Shown here piece after piece: positions 43,851 through 55,800 of a stretch of 64,000 bases of DNA; the stretch's first letter is position 1, and every line of letters starts with the position of its first letter. The stretch spans positions 620,001-684,000 of the forward strand of contig JAIXMN010000008.1 in NCBI GenBank assembly GCA_025716815.1, given 5' to 3'. The stretch comes from Dichotomocladium elegans (taxonomy: Eukaryota > Mucoromycota > Mucoromycetes > Mucorales > Lichtheimiaceae). The translations under genes were made by a program, and so were the position numbers. The notes beneath the pieces were generated by a model. The model was given only the letters and a program-made list of their open reading frames with translations, was not told the DNA's origin and ran no database searches.

Positions 43851-45359
43851 ATGGGGAATCAACAGTCGCAGACAACCGAACCGCCGAAACAACCACAGTC
43901 GCCGCAGCTTAAGAAGTTCTGCCATCACAGTCCCAAGAAGATTAAGCGAATTCAGCGTGCATTGTCTTTTCTTAGTAGTGAAGCGTCATCACCCCCATTG
44001 AAGCAGGATGATCCCGAAAGCCCGCGGGATCAACAGAGGTTGCGAGATAAATACTGTCTACCACATAACGAACAAGAGCAGGACAGACTGACTCAGCTGG
44101 TAAGCAGTCATGACTACTGGGGGTGGGGGAGAAATAACCGTGCATAGAAAAAAAAAAAAAGAAACAAAGTCCGTGCTCCCGTATACAATTTAACGCCGGG
44201 CTTACCCCATTTGCAGCACTTTCTGTCCAAGCATTGTTTCGGCGGCAACTGCGTCGCACCTGTCCGTAGCATTCTCCAGCAGCCTCGCTCCAGCAAAGGT
44301 CAGCCGCACGTTCTGGACATTGCTTGCGGAGCAGGAACATGGATCCTAGAGATGGCCTGTGAGTTCCCGAACGCTCAGTTCTACGGCATCGATTGCGCAG
44401 CCATGTTCCCCTCGGATATCAAACCGGCCAATGTGTATTTTGCCCAGGGCGATGTCCGTACTGGACTCCATTTCCAAGACAACTTTTTTGATTTTATTCA
44501 CATGAGTTATGTGTATAACTGTTTTTCACGGGTGGAACGCGAGGCAAGCTCATACACATGGCACATTCGCATGCATAGGGGCTCTAAATCATGGAATGGG
44601 GTAGGCGCTGCTGAAGGAAATCAAGCGGGTGCTCAAACCGGGCGGCTTTGTTGAATTCCGTGATGCGGAGAACATTATCAAGAATGCTGGACCCATTACT
44701 GGAGAATATCAACAGAAATGTATGCGTCAAAAGGATTTGCTCAAGAGAGAGAGAGAGAGGCAGGCGGACGTGGGGTGGTGGTAAAGAAGAAGGGCGGTTA
44801 CGAAAACTACACGGGAGAAAAAAAAAGGGAAAAGAGAAAGAAAAAGAAACCGACGCCTTCATGCCTAATAGTCAAAAAAGTGATGGAGGAGAGACAAGAC
44901 ATTGACATCACCTGGGCATCCCAAATGGCAGAGCAATTGCAATCAGTGGTGGGACTGACAGATATTCACCAAAAGGTTGTCTCAATCAACTTTTTGAGCA
45001 GCTCGAAATTGAGCAGCACCTTCATGATGGTTGTCCGAGGCGAGATTCAAGGCTACTTTGATTATTTCACGCCTCTGATCGCCGATGTTCCTGTTGACCG
45101 AATGAACGAACACATTGATAGGATTCTTGAAGAGTGCAGGCGGCACAGGTCGTTCCTGAACCATGTGCTCGTCTGGGGCCGTAAAAGGCTCATTGATGAC
45201 ACCTCACATCCCGTCGACGGGCTGTCGTCAACAGCAGACGGCTCGTATGAGATCACTGCCGAGCCCACACCGATTGTTTCGGCCATACCCAACCTTAGAT
45301 TGAATTCGCTCACCAGGACTGATGATATCTATCAATTCTCACATGGCTTCACCGAATGA
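43851..45359 (+). CDS. SAM-dependent methyltransferase with predicted N-myristoylation
   Basis: Four exons (43851-44099, 44217-44531, 44605-44719, 44872-45359) give 388 residues. The class I methyltransferase fold is clear: SAM-binding motif I is VLDIACGAGTWILEMA, then an acidic strand end (FYGIDCAAMFP), GDVRTGLHFQDNFFDFIHMS, and the post-motif EIKRVLKPGGFVEFRDAE. The first residues, MGNQQSQT, fit the N-myristoylation consensus (Gly2, small Ser6), followed by a basic Lys-rich stretch (SPKKIKRIQRAL), so membrane attachment is likely. Substrate is not readable; this broad family in fungi includes LaeA-like and lipid or small-molecule methyltransferases. The third intron is GA- and A-rich. Confidence 0.82.
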
Positions 45360-46207
45360 TTGCGGGTCGTTACCTGGGCAAAGGAAAAGAGCATCGCCCA
45401 TCTATGCAACGTGAGGGGGAGAGGCGGTGCAGACATACGTATAGCAACCCTCAAGCATGATTGTTTACAGATGTTACAAAACATTAGTACCTGAAACTCC
45501 CGTTCGCTGCGGTTGACGTGATTTTCAGCCCATGCGACTATCCTATCGTTAACATCGAAACCGGTCTGTCAATAACATGTATCTCATTATCAGTTTGCTC
45601 CACTCTCCCCCCCCCCACTCCCCAAGCCATGGGAAGGGGACTATGTTTGACGAAAAAGAGATGGCAGTTATTAACGTAATTAGAGGCAGGCAGGTTTCTA
45701 AATAAACAAAAAAAATAATAACCAGCATTGCAAATATGTCCCTTTGCTTCGTTCCCCTCCAGCTGCGTGATACCTTTATGACCACTGCTGATGCATCACG
45801 TGAGCCCAATAGGACTGTTCTGATTTGACAATCCACCGGGATGGGAGTGAAGGTTGGATCCGCAAATAAAGCATTAAGGCAGAAATAGCCTGTCTCTGAG
45901 CAACGAAACAAATAAAATATTTTAATCTGTAGACCCGTTCAATTTCTTCATCAAACGACCCCTTCCCCCTCCCTCCTCCCCTCCCCCCCGGAACCAAATA
46001 CACGTATCAACCCCTACAGTGCATGGCATCGTGCGTCCTACGAACGGGGTCGATTACCAGCCGGACCAGCCCATGCTTACCAATGAGGGCAGTCCAACCA
46101 CACGCATGAGCGCGATGAGTGGCCACGAGGGTGCAGCCTTCATCCCAAAAAGCCGGCCATCCCCCCTTAATTTTCTTTTCGAAACGGATGTTGTATCGAA
46201 CCAAAAG
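45360..46207. other. Intergenic region with minus-strand exon-like blocks
   Basis: Minus-strand blocks with plausible splice sites lie at about 46204-46085 (starts MVRYNIRFEKKIKGGWPAFW), 45920-45790 and 45565-45490 (contains GFDVNDRIVAWAENHVN). They may be exons of a small gene overlapping the methyltransferase 3' end. I could not make the phases agree nor recognise a family, so no CDS is called. Confidence 0.3.
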
Positions 46208-46275
46208 CTATAAAACCAAGCCGAGCCTTACTTTATTTATTTCTTTCCCTTCCCTTCCCTTCCCTCCCCTCCCCT
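46208..46275 (+). promoter_or_regulatory. Endopolyphosphatase promoter: TATA box and CCCTT repeat
   Basis: CTATAAAA at 46208-46215 lies 62 bases before the ATG at 46277. Between them, 46243-46275 is a run of CCCTT/CCCCT units, giving a pyrimidine-rich leader right up to the start codon. Confidence 0.5.
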
Positions 46276-46276
46276 C

Positions 46277-48063
46277 ATGTACGTCCCGTCTCCCGTTGTA
46301 CGTGTTGTCCTCTACGCCGTCTATTGTGCCAGCCTTGCATTCATCATTTCTCTTTTTGCTGTCTGGCCATCCGACCGTCAATACAGCGATACCCAAGACT
46401 GGAGTCAGTCCACCCTGCAGCAGATTGTAGCGTGGACTTGGCGATCCTGGACAGGTCGAGCTCATCCTCTCTTTGACCAACCCAAACGACATGGTTATTT
46501 TTTGCACATCACAGACTTTCATGTACGCTCCAGCTGTGTTGCTATTCTTGGGGGAGAAGGCGAACTCTGCTAACCAGCCTTCCCAATGTGCGGGCATATA
46601 TATATAGATCGACGAAGAGTATCTGCCAGGAAGTTCTGTCAACACTGACTGCCATCGATACTCCGTTTTTGGCGACAGTGCAGCTGCCGGTATTCTTGGA
46701 TCGCCGGGTCAGAAATGTGATGCGCCTGTTGCACTTGCCGAGAAGACACTAGATTACATTGCGCGCGAGCTGCGGGAGAAGATCGACTTTGTCATTTGGA
46801 CGGGCGACAATGCTCGGTATATATATCTCTATATATATATATAAGCCCAATAGCCTTTTCCTTCTTGTTCTCTGACATTGGTCATATAGCCACGACTGGG
46901 ACAAGAAGCTTCGGCCCCGCTACCGCAACACCATCTATCACCTGAACAACCGGGTGGCCAGTCTGATGCAAGAAGCCTTCTGGCCAACCGCACGTGATCC
47001 GCGCCATATCCCGGTTGTACCCACTCTGGGAAATAACGATGTGTTTCCGCACAATACCATGGCGGATCCGGAGAGCGAATCGGATCTTCTTTCCTTTTAC
47101 GCGTCCGTCTGGCGCGAGTGGATTCCTACGGACCAACGTGCGCTGTTCCGTCGGGGCGGGTACTTCACGGTCCAGGTTGCGCCTCGTCTCTGGGTCATTT
47201 CGCTCAACACAATGTATTTTTATCACAAGAATGACGCCGTCAAGTCCTGCAAAAAAAAGAAATCGCCGGCCTATTCGCAGATGGTGTGGTTTTCGAACCA
47301 GCTTGAAAAGGCGAAGCAGAGTCGTGTCAAAGTCTATGTGATCGGCCATGTCCCGCCTTCGCTGAAGCACTATCGGGATAGCTGTTATAACAGCTACCTC
47401 GAGATCGCTGCTGCTTACCAGGATGTACTCATGGGTCATTTCTTCGGCCACCTCAACATGGATCATTTTCTAATGCTCGATCGCCGCAGCAACGGCGGCC
47501 TTGTGGGTGCAGCGGGCGGCCAACAGGAAGAAAAAGAGGAAGGCCATATGCATACTGAGCGTGACATCCCGAAATACCTAGGTTGGCTCAGGGGCATGTA
47601 TGATGCCATGGACCCCATTGACCCGAGCGGCATGGGCGACCTGCCTGTGGTGGCCGTCCAGGTCGCGCCGTCGGTCTTGCCAGTCTATTACCCGTCCATT
47701 CGCGTCTACCGCTACGAGATCCACGAAGACGACGACCGTATCCAGTGCAACCACGCCAAGGCAACAAAAAAGCCCCACGGCACCCTGCTGAGCTATGACC
47801 AGTACGTCGCTAATATCACCCAGTGGGAACATGATCTCGACCGCCCTTGGCAGGAAGTTCCTCTCAATTACAACTTTGTGTATAACTCGGAGGAGGAATA
47901 TAATCTTCCTGACTTGACCGCCTCAAGTTACTACGACCTTGCCAAGCGGATGACCAAGGACGATGATCAGGGCCGCGACCTCTGGTCGAGATATGTCAGC
48001 AACATGTTCGTCCGCTCCCTCAACGACACAAGTTTTCCCCAACCACCCGCATCCGTTCACTAG
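46277..48063 (+). CDS. PPN1: Vacuolar endopolyphosphatase (PPN1 type)
   Basis: Cuts long polyphosphate chains in the vacuole. Exons 46277-46522, 46608-46816 and 46890-48063 give 542 residues. An N-terminal hydrophobic helix (VVRVVLYAVYCASLAFIISL) predicts a type II membrane anchor, as in yeast Ppn1. The calcineurin-like metallophosphatase motifs are all present: ITDFH, WTGDNARHDWD, TLGNNDVFPHN, VIGHVPPSLKHY and MGHFFGHLNMDHF. A CKKKKS cluster and several NxT/S sites follow. The intron before exon 3 carries a TATA dinucleotide run. It is convergent with the phosphoinositide phosphatase gene, with about 305 bases between stop codons. Confidence 0.95.
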
Positions 48064-48368
48064 CAGTATCCGTCATCCCTCTCTTCTTCACAAGTTAACT
48101 ATCATGTATGGTATTAGACCTCCATCTTTCTGCTACTCTGTATACACTTTTTTTTATATCCCAAACATTCCCCCCTCCCATATTATACTTCTTTACTTCA
48201 AGATGGCTTTGATTATTTTCAACCCTATCGTTTTAAACCTTCCCTCCCTATCCTCTGCCTCTTCAACACTAATGTAGACCCCATCAAAGTAATAATGGGG
48301 GAAAAAAACCGTTATTCACGATAATCACCTGCAGCGAGCGCGCACAATGCGTATCGTGTTCTGTTCTG

Positions 48369-51300
48369 TTACCTGACAATCGGCTTATAGTAGAGAAACT
48401 TGCCATCTCCTTCACGATGACACGCCTTTGCGATCGCCTGCGTGATATCATCGACCTGGTCCTTGCAGGTCTTGACTTGCTCATCCGTCAATTCACCGAG
48501 CACGTTGTAGCGCACGGCTTTGAATGCCATGAACATCTTGCCTTTTCCTTCACTCTCTTCGCTACTACTGCTATCGCTCTCGCTATCGCTATCGCTGCTG
48601 CTGCTGCTGCCGGTACTCGATGATGGAGTCATCACTACAGCTTCACCCCCGAGATCGCATCCCTCGGTAAGATCTGACAAGCTTTGATTGAGGATACTGC
48701 CGGTGTTTGTACGAGTAAGCTCGTGCTGTGGATCGTAATAGATAAGGAAGCCATAGTTTTGGTTCACATCGCGTGCTGAAGGGGTCGAGGACGATAGAAT
48801 ATACTCGCCTGTTTGAATCGACAGAAGCGTATGCAGCTCGATGCGTTTGAACTGGATCACCTTCTCAAGCTTGTAGTTGAAACTGCACACATAAAGCGCC
48901 TCGGCAGTCAACAAAACAACCTTTTCTTCAAAGGTTTTCCCGTGCCTATACGAATAGGATCCTACCCGTCAACCTCTCTGCCGCACAATAAAAGACAAAC
49001 ATGGACAGTGACGTACCGCTTCTGGGGTTCGTCAGGTGACAAAAGAGTCCATCCTGCTAATTTCGTTTCCTCGTCAGAGATTGTGATCGCAGCACTCGTC
49101 TCGACTAAGAGCACACATAGCATTAGATGGACCGATAACTCCAATACAACACGGGAGCATTTGTGGAGGAGAATCTATCCTTACCAGCCTGTGTCCTGAT
49201 CTTAGCCCATCGCCGCTCGATACCCGGTTCAGCAGACATGACCGCACTTTCGGGCACATGGCGGAAAATCTCGATCTTGTGGTAGCCTATCGATGCGTTT
49301 TGGTCAGCCCAAACACTTGCATGATTCAAAAATATTGTACCCAAAATATAATCGATCGTTGCTTGACGCCAAAAATCCTTGACAGTGTTGAGATACATGC
49401 GCGTCAAGGAATTCGATGCATCGTTCATCAGGCCAGTGAAATTTCGCTTGCCGGTTCTTATACCATACATATCATGAACACACACATCACCACAGATACG
49501 CCAATGTTATTCGAGGTCTTGCGTCCATCATACCTTGTAAAATCGCCTTTAAGCGCACTCGTGCCAGCATACATTCGGGAGATCATATCACCGTTGTTGG
49601 CCCACACTATGTACGTAGAATGACGGCATGTGTCAATAGGGAGCGCACCGTTTTTTGTACATATTGTATATATATACCATGATTGAATTTACGCTCGAAA
49701 TCCTGGTAGTATTTGAGGCCTCGTTCAGGGTACTCATTGATCCCAAGCCGCATAAGCTGCAGATTCAGGACAACCCGGCCAAACGCGCTCTGTACCACGT
49801 TCGTGCGGTCGAGACAGTCCATGCAGTTCTGTAGATAAACATTGCATCAGCAACCTAGGCTTCCGTACCTCATGGTTCGGTTGATTTCCAGCGTGCTCAT
49901 TTTATCAATTACCGTACGGAATACACCGTTCTGTTTGCAGTAGGCCGTTTGATCACCTGCCTGCCAAAAGTATCTAAGTATTTCAGAGTGAGGAAAAAGC
50001 GAGCGATAGGTGTGTGGCTGAATGTTAGGGAAAGTATCCATCTATCGAGATGGGTCCATACTCTATTTTCTCCAGATCATTCCGGAGGCTCGTGCTGAGC
50101 TTTCTGATGTTTTCGAACTTCATCCCCTTCGTTTCTCGATGGAAATCAAACTCAACATATCTGCGAGCATGTGTTGACATATAAGCTTTTTCACGCAAAT
50201 CCCAAGTGATGTACGTACTTAATATGGGGATCCCCTAGGTGTTCCACATGACGTCGATATTCAGACCCTACTATTGCTTCCCGACCGGACAGTTCGGTCA
50301 GATTCACAGCTACCTGGCGGCCATACAGCTTTTCCTGATCCACAAAATGCTTAGCAAACGCTTGGTTGTTCTCTTCCTCAGTTCGCTCGAGTACTGGGAC
50401 GGGGTGTAGACTGTAGGGTGACTGGCTCCAAAAAATGGGAACTAGGTCACATTCAGCTCTCTGCCGCGGAAAAGACGCCCTGGCCATCTATATACACGCT
50501 AACTAACTTACTTGATCCTCGCGTTTGAACAAACGACGCTACATGGGGCGTCTGGTCTCTCTGCAAACGAAGAAAAGGGCGCGCGCTTTAATTGTACTGT
50601 AGATTTACTGAGACAAAGTTACTCACGTAGAACACCACAATCTGCTCTGTCTATAAACATTCATCGCTGTTTGTTAATATCGAAACAAAAACTATGTGCA
50701 ATGCGTTCACCTCGACAAAATTAGCCACCTCGCCTTGCTCGTTGACACCGCGCCGTTGATATCGCATTCCTTTATTTTGTGCATACGAAAAGGAAAAAAA
50801 TGAGTATTTTGCCTTTTTTCATGCTACGCTATTTTTTTCCTGAACACATGCCTGCGCGCTCACGGCTTCGTCGCGATATCAAGATGAAATCAAATTGATA
50901 TCCTTCGATATCACATGTCTCAATTTGCATCGTGCCTTGCATCACCGGGATAACCCAATCATCGAGCTACATACCAATTTCAAAAAAGAAACGTAAGGAT
51001 ATCGCATCCAGCCTTCTTTCCCTAGAAGGTACTCTACGTTTGCTTTCTTGAAGCGCCCTAGCAAATGTTCATTCCACCAGAAACGTTTGTCCACCTAGGC
51101 AAATCATTTGTATGAATGAGCTGGGATATTATGTTCAGTGCTGGTTAATTTGCATGCAAACCTTCTTCCACAAAGGACCGACTGTCATCTTTTCTGATGC
51201 TGCCTCAAACGAATGCTGAAAACTGTTTGTGATATCTTGATAGTCTCATTAGAAACGATGGAGGCAGTGCTTGGGAGTGTTTTTCTTTCCGGTTCCTGTA

Positions 51301-52348
51301 AACCTACGTACCATATCCAGGCGAATAGATGAACATGGATCGGCTAAACAACTCGTTTACTTGCCGCACAATCTTTTTGTCCAGTGCAATTTCTTCGTTT
51401 AACGGGAACGTGGAGTTGTTATTATTGTTCGTTGCTTTAGGCGTGAGTGACTTGAGAAGCGATGCAAGTGTATTGGCATTGGTGATGACAGGTGCAGTAG
51501 CGTCCTTTTCATATGGCGTCATCATCGGTTGCTCCTGCTGCTCCTCAGTAGAATTCTTCTTTGCCGAAGAAGGCGGAGAGACCGATGTGTTCTGTGCTGC
51601 AACAGCCGAAGCAATCCGATCGGTAGCTTCGTCTTCTGAATCGCTTTCTTCGCTGTCGGATGGATCCGTCGATCGGTTGACTACTGCCTTGACCTATTGC
51701 CAAAAGGAAGAAATATTTTTTCTTTCAATACAAAGATGGCTACCTGCTAGTTCTCACTCGCTCTTTATTCGGTAATTTCTGTACCTTCGCATCCAATATC
51801 TCTTGTGCTTTTCGTGCATCAAAACGGATACAAGCGACTTGATTGATCACGCTCACAGGATGTCCGAAAATCTTTCCCAACACCTGTACTCGTGTGATGA
51901 CAATCAGATAGTTCTCTACAGAGCATTTCATTACGATTCAGCCAAACGCAACCATGCGCTCCGTCCTTTTTTTTCTTCCTTCCCTCACCACTCCCACCCC
52001 TTTAGCCATTCATCCAAGTGTTTTGATCAACGTTTCTACCTCGCACTCCCTCAAGAATACCGACCACGCCGTAGAGTTGATAAGATCGTGCATCTTTGGG
52101 CACCTCGAACGGTGTTTCTTCCTCAGGGAAAAAAGTTAAGGGGAAAAGATATGAGCCCAAACATCGCTCTCTTTTCCATTTCCGAAATGCTCACTGATCG
52201 GCGTCAAAACGTTGCCACCATCGGCAAAAGGCAAACATAGGGCATGTCCTTGAGGATCAACCAGGATGAAGGCATCCTCAAGGACATGTAGACTGATACA
52301 GTACATGTCTATGGCTTGAATGTCGGTTCTGGAAGGCGGTATTTTCAT
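48369..52348 (-). CDS. SAC-domain phosphoinositide phosphatase, SAC2/INPP5F type
   Basis: Eighteen exons sum to 2667 nt, 888 residues: 52348-52195, 52117-52040, 51915-51785, 51693-51312, 51235-51162, 51094-51038, 50966-50852, 50769-50711, 50650-50627, 50560-50512, 50441-50219, 50160-50062, 49973-49913, 49828-49678, 49606-49534, 49456-49185, 49104-49017, 48945-48369. SAC domain features: FWWNEHLL, ILISRRSRERAGMRYQRRG, then the catalytic CX5R motif in NGVFRTNCMDCLDRTNVV (Cys at about residue 504). After it comes an hSac2-type region (LYVCSFNYKLEKVIQFKRIE and YILSSSTPSARD), and a Ser/Asp/Glu-rich acidic tail, then a conserved-looking C-terminus. A Ser/Glu-rich insert lies at about residues 125-160. 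It should dephosphorylate PI4P or related lipids on endosomal membranes. Exon 9 is only 24 nt. The intron at 50851-50770 needs a GC donor. Confidence 0.92.
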
Positions 52349-52410
52349 TTTCAGATGGAGATGAGAGTCGTTTTGGGATTACTCACACCCCGCACACACA
52401 TAGACAAAGG

Positions 52411-52411
<1 letters not shown>

Positions 52412-52444
<33 letters not shown>
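52412..52444. repeat. CA dinucleotide microsatellite
   Basis: About 16 uninterrupted CA units just upstream of the SAC2-type gene, followed by a short G run. Likely length-polymorphic. Confidence 0.9.
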
Positions 52445-52446
<2 letters not shown>

Positions 52447-52853
52447 GGGCGAATCGTGGAGTGGCGTTCTTTTTTTAGAAAGAGAATTGGGGGGATGGAA
52501 GAGAAGTGCGGGGAGTTAAAGTTGCATGACGATGATGCCTTTTCCCAATCTTCCGTCCCTCCCCCCAATTTAAAGACAAGGGATCCTGTGGTCGTTTTTG
52601 AACCCCACCGACTAGTACGTATGTACCAGAGAAATTCAACTGTTCATCGTATACTTTAACTTTCACCAGAGGATACATAGGCAAGACCCGATGGAATAGG
52701 CCAGAATATAATAGGTACGAGGTATCAATCTATAGTGTTATACGGAATATTTGCCCAAGGGGAGGCGAAATTAACGTAGAAGACATTTATTCCGAATAGT
52801 TTAGTTAAAGAGAATAAAAAAAAAAGCGATCCTCTGACTCTCCCACCGACGTT

Positions 52854-55800
52854 TTACGCAAATGGATTGGCAGCCAAGACACGCAGGGTAGGTGGCGATT
52901 TGCTCATCTCAACGATAACCACGACTTTGATCTGATCGAGGGCCTTAAGGGTCTGTGAGGCCTGCTCAACACTGTATGCTGTACTATCCGACAATCGCGC
53001 GCGAAGGACTGATGCGCGTCGTGTAGTGGGAGCCACACGTCGAGACACAGTGACCGCCGAATGGTGATGTTGGAAAGTTTGCTTCAATGGGACGCCATGA
53101 GCCGCTTCAGTTGGTTCGCCTTCCTTCATCTCCTCAGCCAGTGCGTCCTCATCCACCACCCCATCATCATCCTCATAGTCAAAATCCTGCTGTAAATGTG
53201 TGATGCAGTTACCCGTCGGCGTCGGAACACCCTTCCTCCAGTGGATCGTGAGCGCACCATGCTCATACGTGTGGTGATAAACCGGCAAGTGTGCCAGATG
53301 GATACGCTTCTCGATATTGTATTCAGGAATTATCACATCAAAGTATTGCGCCTGCACAGCCACCACTGTCGCGTCCCTAAAAAGGACAGCTGATGATTGC
53401 GATGCAGTAGACTGGGGTTGCTTCGCACACAAAAAGTGCGCCATGAACAGCAGATCATTCTGTTCCCGCGCTGCTTGCGCGGCTTCCTTCTTGACATTGC
53501 AATGCTGGGATAGCTTCTGTACAGTGTCACGATCGAGATAAAATTCGTTATCTGGACAGAAAAAAAAGGCTCAGCGCAAACATGATCAAAGTAGTCCCAT
53601 CAAATAAGACTTTCTTACCATTTGCGAAAACTGCATGCAGCTGCCGAAGAACAATGATATCAGCGTAGCGGCGCGACGGGGCAGTAAAGTGGGTAAAGAG
53701 TGGCACGTTAAGCGCATAATGGGAATATTTGAGGATATTGAGTGTGCCTGAACAAAAGTACTTGGGCGGTTGGAATGTTTTGAGGACTAATACACTCATC
53801 AGGTGGCGGAGGTGGGGGTCGGAGATAGACTTGATGGAAAGCTCAATGGCGCCTGCATTCGTAGAGTCTAGGTCAACTCCTAAATAGGTCGACGCGTAGA
53901 GCTGGAGCTCTTGCTGTATGCGTGTGCGTGTAAGAAAGTAGTAGAAACTACTTCGTCAGCCATCCACTTACCATCTTGCGATCATGGGGTGGCGCTTGGC
54001 GGCGTAGCATGGCGTGTTCTGGGAAATGGCTAGAGATCTTCTGCGCTGCCAATGTGTTTGCCTTGAATAGAAATTCCTTGACGGCCATTTGCGAATCTAA
54101 CTTTCTCTTCTTGGAAACAGCGACAGGAGCAACTTGATTTTGATCATCGAAGACAAAGCATAAATTATCACGCATAATTGTCATGACGTTGCCCTGGCGA
54201 AGTCGGGCTTCACGCAAACGCGACCCGATTGTAAGAAGAGTCTGGATATCGCGTTCGAGGACATCATCGGTGGTGGGATTTTCAAGAATTGCTTGAGCTT
54301 CTTCGTAGGTAAATTTGGCATTCGATCTGTATTACCGTACAGTAATTAGTACGCTATGGTCTTTCTTAATCATTGTTTGTTCCCTTGCTTACCGAACAAC
54401 GGATTTGCCAATCCAGGTATCAAAAATATGCCCGGACAAGTCGATTGTCCAGATGACCGAGATAGCCATCCGAGTTGCATCTGGTTCGAGATTGGTCACT
54501 TGCTCGGTTAACATAGTAGGGAGCATAGGGACAAATGTGTTGGTCAAGTCAACACGGACAGCACGTGCACGTGCCTCCTTGTCCAAAGGGGAATGGGGTT
54601 GAATGTAATACGATACGTCGGTTACATGGACACCGATCTCAAACGTAGTATTCCCCAATTTGCGAATCGAGAGAGCATCGTCAAGAACTGTGAGACAGAT
54701 TAGTTTTTACATTCGTTCTTCCTCTATCACATGAAACCATCTCAGTGCTGCTGCATACCGTTTGAACCTTCAGGATCAATTGTAAATGTCGGTACATTAG
54801 TAAAATCACGTCGGTCTGCAGTGTTGGGGAGTGCAAGAGACGAGGCAGGTGGCAAACATCCGAGCACAGCATCGCTGAATTCATTATCTGTTACGTTATT
54901 GTCTGCAAGGATGGCCATGATTTGCACATCCACGTCAGAGACCTGCCCAAGTTCGCGCTCTAGATAGCCAAAGGGATGCAAAGATGTGATTGGCCAACGT
55001 TTGATTGAACCCTAGGGATCATGCCCAATGCATCTAAGTAATTATTCCCTCTTTTGGTCGGGAAGGGGAATGTTGCACTTACCACAAATAAGCGTGATGC
55101 ATAATTTTCGCTGTTTTCCACAAAGTCTGCAGGGGCCTGCTCGATCGGGATGGCAATAAGAGGTACGCGTTTATCGGTCGCTTTGAACCACACAATACGA
55201 GGCGCCTCCTTGCGAGCGGGTTCGCCCTCTGCAAGACGAGCCTCTTCGGCTGCCTTCTCCTCCTGCGCACGCTTATTATTAGGTCGCATCAAGGTAAGCG
55301 AGCTAAGTGAATAAAAGGGGGTGCATGTGTTTATGAAATGAGGCGCCGTTGCCGAAACTCTCCATCTCCACCCAGAGCGCGTTCTTTACCCAGAGAAGAC
55401 CTGATTCTGAGCACGTTCGAGGACGGCAACAACGATACCACAGTACTTTGGCTTGACTGTTTCAACGTCTTCGTCACCGCCGAAAATAATTTCATTCTCA
55501 TCCTCCTCGTCCGGCATGCGTGCGCGCGCCTGGCCGCCATTGCGGGCAACCTTGGCCTCCTCCTTTTCCTTTTTTTCCCTGAGAACCTTATCGACATCCA
55601 CAAGCTTGACGGCCACTACGTCTCCCTCGAGCGCACGATTGCGGTCACGAGACCCGCAGATATAGATGTCTGCACCTAGTTCTTCACAGGACACATAGGC
55701 GTCGCTGCGATTGCGCTTATTGACTCGCAAAGTGCCTCGAGCCAGCTGGCGGGAACGAAATAGGGGCGGGAGGGCTGAGAAAGGGAAGTGGGCAGTAAAG

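Noticed and set aside
50990..51037. A 26-base mini-intron in the SAC2-type gene
   Set aside because: A longer intron (51037-50967) with GTAGAG donor and the same acceptor keeps the frame and has a normal length.
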